Both the position numbers and the translations under genes were made by a program. Shown one piece after another: positions 16,020-28,000 of a stretch of DNA of 34,036 nt (position 1 is the stretch's first letter; each line of letters opens with the position of its first letter). Source of the stretch: Sergeia podlipaevii (lineage: Eukaryota > Euglenozoa > Kinetoplastea > Trypanosomatida > Trypanosomatidae). The notes beneath the pieces were generated by a model, which did no database searches, was not told the DNA's origin, and worked only from the letters and a program-made list of their open reading frames with translations. The stretch is taken from contig JASANZ010002021.1 in the NCBI GenBank assembly GCA_030849805.1, positions 1 to 34,036 of the forward strand, read 5' to 3'.

Positions 16020-19000
16020 TTAATCATCAGGAAGAACACCAGCGCTAATCTCCTCGGGGCGGCCCTCATCCATGCCTACTACCAAGTGCGGTCCTTCTGT
16101 TTCATCCATCACACGTGCGTTAAAGTCAGTGTCCATGTCGGCACAATTTTCAATGCTGTAGTACAGCTTGCGCTTCATCACCTCGAGACTGCTGTAGTCG
16201 GGGAGCTCAATGGCAAAGAAGCACGTCGCAGCGCGCGGGAGAGAGACGTCAGGGTCACCTTGCGCATTGAGTGGAATAATGCGGAGCTTAATGGGCAAGC
16301 GGTCACGACCCGAAACAAACCGCAGAAAGAGCCGCCGCTGCGTCGGTGTCGCCTCCTCCAGTGCGCGCCATAGCAGCTGAACCCGTCTGTCTTCGCTGGT
16401 CAGGCCTTCGTGTATGGCACTTTTACGAAGCTCATCCACTGCGTAGTCAGGCTTTCCGCACACGCGCAGCTCTAGCTCCGCAGGTGTGAGCAGTAGAAGC
16501 GTCAGTTCTGGCACCACAGCCAGCATCCCCTCACGCATCTTATTCACCTGAACGTCAAACTCGTGTAGACGTGTGTGCAGAAGCGCTTCTGCATACTCTG
16601 CGCTGCGCTCAAAGGTGAGGCGGGTAGTGGCACCTCCTGGGATGAGCTCCCGCACAGTGTCGTCGCTCAGGCGTGTGACGAAAAGCTCTGTATCAAAGAC
16701 ATCTTCAAAAGCATCGCGCGAGTCTGCGCTGTCACTGATGGAGCGGAAGGCGTGGATGCCTTTCACGCACAGCGTGTCAAAGTCATCCAGGTCTGCCTCA
16801 GTGATTGGATAGCAGCACAAATAACGCCACACCAGCGGAGGGAAAAACAGTCCCAAAGGCTCTTCACTGCGCAGACATCCACCCATAAGACGGCCAATGA
16901 ACTCAAAAGCAGCGAGATCTTGCTCGCTGCACGCACCGGCAGCAGGTACAAAGGCGTCACGGTGCGTACCAGTGTTGTGCACCTGATTGCCTGTCGGCAC
17001 AAACAAGCGCAGACCGCTCGTCGTAGACATGAGCTCGCGGCACATCTCACTTACATGCTCGCGGAACGGGCCGCCCACGTCCTCTGCTCCCTCGCCAAGA
17101 AAAACGGTGTTCCAGAAGCGACGGTTGGTGCGAAACATGCGAGGGTGCTGGTCAGCCACCATTTCAAAGGTCTGGCCAAAAACGGAAGACTTGAAAGTTC
17201 TCGGCTGGATGCGGGCACGAGCGCGGTTGATAGAAAGGCGGAAATGCTCTGTGCGCACCATCGTCTCTTTCAGCACACCCTCTACAATCCCGTGTCGCAG
17301 CGTACGAAATAGCAGCGGCCGCACTGCGAGGAGGAGACGGGTGGAGATACTGGAGTCCTTCGTGCTAATAGGCAGCAGGGGCAGTGCTGCCTGCGATACA
17401 CGCGCAATAGCAAGCAGCGTTGATAGCTGCGTCCACGCCTGCGCCAGTGAAGCTTCCTCGTCAAGAGCATTTCCACTTGGTGAAGCGGCAAGCTTCGTCT
17501 TCACGTACTGCCGCAGCATCGCTTCTGTGATCTGAGAGTAGTTCTTGCCGGTGTCCTGGCAATAGGTGTCCACAGCGGCGGTAGTAGCGCTATACGAGGC
17601 AAATTGCTCGTTTTGGTTACTGCAGATGGAGCTGACGCTGCTAATTGAGCCAATATCAGCCCACAGCACGCGCAGTGCTTGCTGTCGCTGCAAAGTGGTA
17701 GCAGGGCTCTCGTTGGCATAAAAGGTGTCCATACGCTCCGACCAGGAATCGCTGACGCCAAGGGCGTTGAAGCCCTCCGGCTTGTACTTGAAGGAAGCGG
17801 AGCCAAAGTTAAAAGATACGCAATTCCCTGCACGCAGTGTAATGGCCGGCACAAAGTCAACTCCACTCGGCAGATTGTTGAAGGTCCAGTTGGTCAGCGC
17901 ACTGCCTGTGATGTGACGCCCATTAAGGAAAAAGGTCATCTCCCGCGCTGCGAGGTCGATGGCGCAACCGATCACATCGCCAACAGACCAGCGGCGCGGT
18001 GCGTTGACAGCTTCTGGCTTGCCATTGTGCCACTTGAGGCGGCGAAACAGATCAATACCCCACGACCCGGCGGAATCGCCAATGCTTGCAGTGCCTCCTG
18101 CCACAGTCCACCCAAGCTGCATGAGACCCTGTGTACGCAGTGTCACTTCGTAGTACCACGCCCCGCCTCGTACAGCGCAATCCGCGCACACGGTGCAGAA
18201 CTCCGAGCCAGTGTTCTTCACCTCCAATAGATTCACCTGCACCCCTTCCACCGCATGCAATGAGACGTGTGCTGGACCAGTGCGTTCAGTGGACTCGGCA
18301 AACGGGTCCGCCTCTTCGTAAAAGTAAGGAGGCTTGGGATGTGTGCCGCCTGTGAGAACGTGTGCGCTAAGATCGTGAAAGGCGCGCATCTGGTTGTACG
18401 GAAGCAGTGTGCCCAGCATAAGATTCGTAGGATCCAGTGGAAGACACCCACGTGGAACTTCAGAATCAAAATGAACACCGCCAAAATTGATCGCCATCGA
18501 TTCACCCGCCTCAAGAGAAAAATACGGCAGAAAAGACCCCCCGGTCCTGTGTGATATGGGTGATGTTGAGTGCTGAGGTAGGTCCTGATCTCCAGGTGCG
18601 TTAGCTGCCGCACTCGCAGCGTCATCGTCACTGCCATTCAAGAAGCCCACCGTTAGGCCAACATCCACGCCGTTGATAAGATAGGTGCAGGTACGAGCTG
18701 GTACATCAATGATAACGCCAACGAAATCCTTTGCATGCCAACTGTGACGGAGTGTTCTAGACCCACGTCTCTGCTGCCGCATCTCCCTTCCTCCTCCTTC
18801 CCCATTGCCGTCCTGGTCAGTGTCACTGTCACCAGCAGCAGCAGCACCAAGCTTTACGCCTGTAAAGCCGTTGAATGCCACCGGCGTGAACGCACCTCGA
18901 TCCCGGGAAAGTGTGCGTATGCGGTGTTGCTGCTGTTGTTGAAACAATTGCTGCTGCTTCTGCGGAACAACACCGATAAAGACATCGCCAACGCCGCCAA

Positions 19001-22000
19001 TGCGCACCTCAAAATACCACCGACCAGAAATCAGTGGAGTACCAGCCGTAATAGAACCCCCACCAACTCCCTCGGTATGCACCACACACAAACGCTCTGC
19101 GTTCCATTCCACGTGCAGGTACTGCTGACCCGATAGTTTTTGTATCGCAATTCTCTCGCCGCCCTCACGCTGGCGATACAGTGAGCGCTGTTCCAGGCGC
19201 CGCTGCTGGAACTCATCCAGCTCACGTGCCTCATCGGTGCCCAGGTCATCGCTCTTACCCTCTGCCGCCATCACGTTATCGCCGCTGTGTCTCTTCAGAA
19301 GCGGCCAACAGTGTATAGCATCCCTGTAAGCAACACACGCCTCAGCTGTGAGCTGAATAAAGCGACTGTGAAGAGTGTGGCCGCCAAGTCGCTTGCGAAA
19401 CTGGCGCTCTGCCATCCTGCGCAATTCCGGCAGAGCTGCAAAAGTAGCCATGGGCTGCGCTGGGAAAAGCATGAGGAGATCAGAGATGCATGACAAGGCG
19501 AGTCGGCGGGTACGTCCTGTGTTTACGAGCACACAGGATGACAGCAACTCTAGGCATGTGGAGGAGGAAAGAAAAGATAGCGCCGCTCGGTTGTTGCCCA
19601 TATTTGCTGCCGCAGCGACGAGAGCAGTGGAGACGACAGAGCGGAACAGTCTTAGTGCACGCAATTGTGGCTCATACTGAAAAACGACGGAAATTTTGAA
19701 GCCCCATGGAAGATTGGTGGCGTCACTGCGAGTATCCACGTACAGTCTTGGCAGGCGTACAGAGAAAGACGACAAGGCAAAGCCAGGGGCCTGGGCTACA
19801 ATGTTCGTGATGGCCTTGTCGGCGGCAAAAGTGAGGAGCAAGTTGCTGCTGCGGGTGCGGGGATCAAAGAAGATTTGGTACGCGCTTGCATCAGGTACAC
19901 AAATCTCCATCACCGACTTGGAGGTGGTGCGGAACGGGTGCTGTGACTCAAAGAAGCGCACGCCTTGCTCAGACTGGGCGACCTGCAAGAGGCACCGCAG
20001 CGACTCATCGATTACCATCGCGGCCAATTTGCGCTGCTGTTGGTCACACAACGTCTCCGGCTCCCGCGTCCGCTGTAGAGAGCGCTGCATGGCACCAACG
20101 AGAACACCCTCAACATTCTTGTAGAGCTGCTCATCACTGGACAAGACCGCCGCACGCACACTACGACGCGTCAGCACACCCGCTACCAGATCCACTGCCT
20201 CGCGCACACTGTCAATGGAGGCTGCTGAGGTGTCGCTTGTATCTGCGCCAGTGGCATTTCCTGACACACTTATACACAGTACCTCTGTGAGGATCGCCAC
20301 ACTATGCACACACGCCAATTCGCGCCAACACCACTTGTATACAGCCAACAGCTGTTCCATAGACTGCTGCTTGCTGCGTCGCCATACAGAAAGAGAACTG
20401 CCTGCGTGGGTGGCGAGGGTGGTGGTATCCACCATAAAGATATCCACGTCCTCCGTGTTGCGACTAAGATCCACTTCAGGCAAGCAGCGGCTCGCAGAGC
20501 CGTGGTGGCTCCCTCCTCCGCCTCTTCCAGCCAGGTCATCGCCTACCATGGCTGACTCAAGAAACACAATGCCAGCATCTGCACCAGTGCGTCCCTCAAG
20601 TACCACATCCAGCGGCACTGAAACACGCGAGCGGGATAAGTTCGTGAAGGTATCTCGCGTGGCGCCAAGAAGAACAGTCGTGTGCGCTTCTGCGTACACA
20701 TCCATAGAAGGACTACCCAAATTCAACAGGCGCTCCAGCATTATCGCCCGCAGTTGCACGTCAAACATGCGTATTCTTTGCATTTCTCCGCGAAAGGCAC
20801 CGATGATCTCGGCGCCTCTAAGAACGCCACCTACCCACATATCCTCGTGAAGCAACGCGGCTGTAAGTGTGGCACTGGGAGACGGTCGTACCTCTTGCAC
20901 AATCCCGTCCCGTGCCAGCAAGAGCGCAGTTGAAGACTGCTGAGCGGAGAGGCGCACCCACCCCTCATTCGCAGCTTTCGTGTTCGTGGTGGCGCTAGCA
21001 GCAAGAGAGCACGTGCAGAGGAATGAAAGATCTCCGCTTGCTAATATAGAAGCCTCTCGGCCGCGCGGAACGTACCCAAACTGGGCAATGCCGCCATGCA
21101 CTCGCAACACGAGTGAAAGAGCACCTGAGGGACTGGCGGAAGAAGAGCTCAGCAAGGCCGCCGGCTGAGCGAAAAGAATCTGAGGCACATGTGCAGAGGA
21201 AAGCTGTGGTGCAAGACGTACGTGCACGTCAATAGTGAATGTGTACCCGGCGGGGCGGCTGGATACAAGACGCAAGCAGCTAAGCCCGCTAGTGAAGCGC
21301 AAACCATCATAAAAGCCAGTGACATCCCTGGAACGAGCTGGGCAGTGTGTACGGAAGCCACCCCCATATCCTTCCTCATACATGGCAAGATGACTGTCGT
21401 AGAAGCCGTCGTTGTAGGAGCTGAGCGAGCGGCCGAGGGTGTCGTTCATCATCCCACCCTCCTCGCCGTAATCAAACTCATCAAAGTCTGATTCCTCATC
21501 AAGGTCGCCGTCCTCCTCGTCTTCATCTTCCTCCTCTTCCTCGCCCTCCTCCTCGTCAGCAACGTCTATCTCATCCCCACCAAGTCTGTCGTCCAGTAGA
21601 CTCAACTGATCATCAAGACTAACGTCCTCCTCGTCGCCGTCTTCGTCCTCCACCTCAGACAAAACGCCGCCAAGATAGAACGCGTCTTGTGCCCCATCTG
21701 TGCTAGCACCAGCGAGATCAGGAACAAGCACGCGGGGCAATGGCAACTGAGCCCTAGCACTGTTACCACGTGAGATGCGACCACCGCTCGCAATCGCCCC
21801 ACGCTGTCGCTGTCCTCCTCCTCCTCCTCCTCCTCTCGCCGCTGCAGCACTGCCGCTGCTACTGCCGCCTCCACCGCCGCCACCTGTGTAGGAAGTACTA
21901 CGATGCATGGCAGCACTTCCACAGTACTCACTGAATACCTTTTCTACCCGCAGTCGCGCGAGATCCACCGGAGTGCCGTTGGTCCTGGACCCTGACATTT

Positions 22001-25000
22001 CTGGGGAATCGCTCAGTAGCAGCAAACTATTCAGGAGTAGCGGTGGGAAGTCCACCACATGCACACGAACCGCCGCTCGCAGCACCGCCAGCAACTGCGC
22101 ATAAAGTGACAAGCTCTCCACGGAGGAGCCAAGTGTCGTGGATACGCCGCCCAGTACACGTAAGGAAAGAGCAACTACAGCTTGAGCCTGCGCCATGTGG
22201 CGCGTATTGCCATGCACCGGAAAGTAGTTTCCACGCACTGCGGTCGTAGCACTGTCTGCATCTGTGGATACCTCTGTGTCCCCAATAACAAGGTCCACCA
22301 GTCGCAGAGGTAGTGTATTACACTTGCGAGGCTCCGGGTCGGCGCCTTCAATCACAACGCATATCTCTTCCTCTAGGGAGAATGACACAAGAGTGCCCGT
22401 GCTCGTGGAATGCCGTGTGCGACGCACGGCAACGTGATCCCCAGCCACCGCCAGCCGTGCTCCACCGCCCAACACTGCAAGTGCCAGCAAGGCATCCTTC
22501 CCTCCAGAGGGACGTCCCAGTGCCCACAGCAGCCACTCATGTAGTGCGCCAGCCCACGCATGTGACGATGAGACCGAAGAAGCACCAAAGGAAACAGCTG
22601 AAGAAGGATCTCCTGCAGCTGCTGATGCCGATGAGGTTCCATAAGAAGCCGCTCCGTTAATGCGCTGAAGAAGTGCCAAAGCGACGGCGGGAGCTTCGTC
22701 GCACTCTCCCCACGTCCCAGGGCCACCACAGGACTGTACAGATAGACGGCGCTGTGAGCTGGAAAGAGGCCGGGCCCCCTTCACAGAAAGACACAAAAAT
22801 GAGGCAAGGTGTAGCAGTGTGGCCAGAAATGCATGAGGCCCAGCGATGCCGCCACTGAGACTGACCCCGGCGCATCCGCTGCCGCTTGCACCACCAGCAG
22901 TAAGAGAAGTTGTGCTCACTGTTGTGCTCGCACTCCCGCCCCGGGGCACTGGGGAAGACCCACGCTTTATACGCGATAGTGGCGATTGCACAGTAATCTC
23001 GGGAGGGAGAAGAAGTCCCGCGCTTGACATTGGCGGAGGCACTAAATGAGTTACATTGCACCACGCTAGTAGCAGCAACCCTAGCAAGTCGCGGCGAACC
23101 GCAGAAGAAGGGTGCTGCAGGGCAGCTTGGGTTGAGCGTTCCAAACTGCTTGAGAGTGGAGCAGCGTGTACACTTATCGTGCCAGCAGGCACATAGGTCA
23201 AAAGTTGAGCAAGCGTGCAAGTGTGGCTAAGAAGCATCTTGGCATACTGCGGGACATCCCGCAGCTGTGCGGAGACCGCGTCAATTTCATCCGCCAAGGC
23301 GTCAAGGCAAATCCCCACGCTCGCTGAAAGTTCCTTAATGGACTCGGGAGAAGTTTCATTGCGGCCGCATGCCTCGCGCAGGCACATAGCAGCCCGCATG
23401 GAAAATACCCTGAAGGCATCCCATGCGTCGTTTGCAACACCCCCTGGCTCGCCCACCTCCGCGCTACTGCTCGAAGTTTCCGACGTTGAAAAAATCAAGT
23501 GCGTATAGAGAAACGGCTCATCGCCAAAGTTCACCTTCGCAGTACCTTTGCCATCGAACCCAATGAGCGGGCTCAGCTCTTCTTGTGTAACGCTTGTGGA
23601 TGCAATAAGGCGACCATTTTTGGTCCAAAATACCTCCCTCTTTTCCAGATTCCAGCCACAGCCCACAATGTCGCCAGCACCATAGTTAAACCCGGTGATA
23701 CGGCCTGTCGTGGAGCCCGTGAAGAGGATACCCTCGTCGCTCTGCAGTGCATACGAGTTGGCGTCCCATCCTGGCATGCGCGAAAGGCTGTAGTCTAGTG
23801 AGCCAACGCCCACACTGCAAGAACCTCCAGGTAGCAGGTCCACCACGCACACCTCAAAGTAGTACGCGTACTGCTTTCGTCGCTTGGTTGCATGCCATGT
23901 GCACGGGGCCACACAGGTGCCGCGACCGCGTACCGCCTTGAGTGTGAGACCCGACTCGCCAACTACAAGAGACGGCGCACAGATGCCAGAAACCAGTTTG
24001 GTACCTCTCAGAGATACCGGAAGGCTACCGTTGACGCGAAGTTGTATTGACGCCCATCGAGTATCACTACTGCCACTGCAACCCCAAAGAGCGCGGAACG
24101 CCAGCGCCATCTCGCTTCGCATCTTTCGAAAGTCAATAATGCGAAAGTTGGGGGTCATGAGAGCAGTAAATAGTCCTGCCCACGGCCCCCGACCCCGGCC
24201 GCTACTCTTCTCTGTCAGGTACTTGCTTAGTGCCACCTCTAGGAGTTGAAAAAAGGCGCCATGAAGGCGGAAGATATCCTCGCTCGAGCAGCAGTCCACG
24301 CCATCGGCGTAGTGCCAGCCACACAGTGTTTTGGCCATCACGGGCAGCACCAGAGATGCCAGAGCAGCGTTGATGCGAGCTTCATCGGCAAGTTGTTTGA
24401 GCAACAGGAGTCCGGCCAGGCGATATCGAGCCTTTTGTGTGCGCCACGTCACCACTCGCTCAAGTTCCACATGCGGTGTGTCGCTCTGTAAGAGAGCCAT
24501 CATGTCCGCTCCAACAGTGCTGCTGTCCCCCTCCTCCTGCGCCGAAATGCGCGTCTTGAGCACTCGCATCGCCTTCCAACTTCGAAACAGCTTGCGCCAC
24601 TTGTACTGCGAAGAAGTGTCCTTGGGAGTGCGGGAAGTCGTCGGCACGGCAGAACCCTCCACTGATCCACCTAGCTTGCTGCACGGCTCAAACTGAGCAA
24701 GGAACTGCGCACGCTTTTCCACCTGCACAACACACCCACGCGACTCCTGGCGGCGCGCAAGAACCCATGACCGCAACTGCAGCACATACCGGAAAGCAGG
24801 CTCAAGGGTGGCCTTGGTGGCCTCTTTCATGTCCCGTGTAGGAACAAGCAGTGCGCACGCAGCGGCCATCACATGCCGTTCCATCCGCTTTAGTTCCTCG
24901 TCTCGAATGACACGGAGTGCTGTCACGCCGCTCTTCTGCATCTCCTCAAATAAACGGCTTATCGGGCCAAGTCCTTGTTGCAGATTCTTGATAATGATGT

Positions 25001-28000
25001 CACGCTCCGAGCCAGGGCGACGCAACCCACCCCGGAGAAGATTCACAAAGCGCTGCTCGAGACCACCGGAAGCACCGGGTGGCGACGCCATGGTTGTATC
25101 AGGGCTGGTGGTGGTACCTATTGCACGAGTCAAAGGCGTAGCATCTGAAGCAACGATGGCACTACCACCACTATTACCGACGCTGTTGACATCTAGCAAA
25201 GCACATCCAACGAGGCACAACGAAAAGGTAAAAGATATGCCAAGATCGGACACCCACTTGGGCCTGTCTGTCATGACATCGGCGAGAGAGAGAAGCGAAT
25301 CGCGGCACGCCTGCATTGGCACTGAGCACGCAGATAGCACCACTGCAGGGAGAAACGGAAGCGAAACAGTGAAGGAGGGAAGAAGGGCTCCAACAGGGCT
25401 AAACTCCAGGCACTGAGCCAAAGCCTCTTCCATCTTTGGTCGTTTACGCATCGCCTTCACCACTGCATCAATCGTCTTGTCGCATGCACGCAACACGGTC
25501 TTGCAGTAGGTGATCACCAACGAAGTCAGTTCGCTCACGTCCGGAAGCCCCACAATGCTCTTTCGTTGCCCTCTTTTCCACCTTGTATCTTCGCTTGGAG
25601 AGAGTGAGGCAGCAATAGCCTCCGCCTTGTCACCACCCCTTTGCTGCTGATGTTCCGACACGACAGAGGTTGAGGTGGCAGCTGTTGCAATACTCTTCTT
25701 CTGTGATTCGCCACTCTCGCTGACCTTCTCTTCGGCGACAACTCTGGCAAACAGCATTTCTTGGAATACTTCAAGGCAGCGACTAGTGCGCTGCAGCGGT
25801 GCAAAATCGCGCTCACGCAGGCAGCGGTCGACTTGGTATGTTGCCTCCAGAATAAGGGCGTTGTACAGCTGCTGTGCGCGCTCAGGGGCTGCGCTCACAT
25901 CATCGCAAGCCTGAAGTGTGCCATAGTAGTCAATCAAACAGAGGAACAGCTTCTCCTCGCCTGGTGTACGACTGCGTCCCGCGACTGACTTCATAAAGGC
26001 AATGCGCTTTTGCTCAGTGAGAAAGCAGCGACAACACATGCGCAGGAGACCACTGCCAGGGACAAAAGAGGCAAATGCGAGGTCCGCAATGGCGTCACGT
26101 GGCAAGCCACTGCCTCCAGCCCTCGCGCCATCTTCCACAGCCTCCAGTAGCGCCTTTGCGTCTGCATAGGGCTCTCCAACCTCAACTAGCAGCTCAGTGG
26201 GGTTATTTTCGTATCTAAAGAACAGATTGGCGTGAAGCAGCACTGCAACATTCTGAACAAGCTCCTCCTCCACGTCGCCAGAAGCGCTAAGCCCCTTGTG
26301 AGCAAGACGGAGAAGTGAAGGAATCAGTTCGGGAGCAGGGTCAATCACTAGGGTTGGGATAGTTGTGTTCCATGACAGCTGATCTGCGAGGTAGCGTTCT
26401 GTGTTTAGAAAACGCTGTGCGCACAAAGAGCTCTGCAAAAGCAAGTCCTTCCCACATTTCCATAAGTCAGCATATTCACGCCGGGAGCACACCGGAATCG
26501 GGCCCTGATTGTGCATATCCCATAACACCAGTTGCTGCGGTTGCGAGATAGACGGCTGCTGCAACGAAGCTGGCGGCTGCTCGGTTTCAGACTCCTTGGA
26601 GGCTGCCCAACAGAGGAGTGACCCTTTGGTCTCATTAAAGGAAATGCCCTGCAAGTCCCACTTGTTGACGGGCACCTCAACGCGGATCTGACAAGCCAAA
26701 ACACGGTCCTCACGGCTGTATTGGAATATCGTTAGCGCATCTCCCTCGGCGACGTTACCAACGCAGTAGTAATGTGGTGTAAGTGCAAAGAGAAGCTGCG
26801 AAGGGTCTTCAAGATGGGCAAGAGAAAGAAAATCTGGTATCAGCCGCGGCTCCTCTGGCTGTGGCACCGGGCACGAAGAAATTGCGCACCAATTAGCAAC
26901 ACCGTGACCGAGCAGCGCGTGTTGTTTAGATGCGGAGTAATCCACAATGACGTCGCCGTGGTGCTCGTTGAGAGGATAGTAGCCACACAGGCCAGGCTCG
27001 TTGCCATTTAGAGGACGGCGCGAATCGCGGTACAGCTCAGCAGCTGTTCGCATCTGGTTCCAAACCCGCACTTCGGCAAGAAAACCGACAAAGCTCTTCC
27101 CCAGAGTGCACTTTGCACTCTTAATAGGCTCAGGTGACACAAGACACGGACGGCGAGAGACAAACTGATTGTCTAGCCACAGTTCCCACGTTGTTCCAGT
27201 GAAGTTAAGCGCAACGTGCCACCAGCGCTCCGAGGAAGATAGCTTCCCAGGAGAACTAAAACTAGCAAAAGAAGCACCGAGCTGTGGGGTACGTGCGCCG
27301 CCGCGCCACAGTACGCCATCGCCGGAGGGCTCCATCTCAATAAGAATCTCATCCACGCCCTTGTCACCAAACGCAATAACAGTCTGAGATTCGGTGATGT
27401 TACGCGGGTAAACCCAGAGCTCCACACAGAAAGGATGAAAATGATCCTTGAGAGTGACCCGACCCACCTGAATTGTCGTGCTTCGTGTAAAGTGCAGAGC
27501 TTTATCAGTCGAATAATCAGTAGCATCACGCCATAGTGTGTTCTCTGCCGCACAAAGCGGCAGTGGAGTACTAGTGATTGAATCTGTCGCGTTAAATAGA
27601 GCGTCCAGCGAAGTAGAAGCAACATAGCAGTGACGGCGCGGTACGTTGGACGTCTCAGAGCACAACAAGCATGCCATGGTGTCGTCATGCATAGAAAAAT
27701 AGCATCTCGAACTACGTACGGAGAGACCTGAAGGCCTCACGACCACCAAAGCACTCCGCGTACATTCATGCCTGCTACGTGCACCGGCTTCATTCACTTC
27801 ATACTGCCTAACAGTATAGTGCCACGCGTAAGTTGGCTGCACAGTGATCACTGCGTTGTTTCTGCACTGAAAAATGGACTCCCCCTTGCTAACGGGTACA
27901 GTGAGCGTATCGCGTCGAAGCAGTCGCGTGCCCATCATTCCCATAGACTCAAATCGTGCCACACTCCCGCCACCGTACACCACCGACAAGATATCCTTGG

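Noticed and set aside
16575..17312. 245-codon plus-strand frame
   Set aside because: It is antisense to the conserved HECT domain, whose frame carries recognised motifs; the plus-strand product has none.
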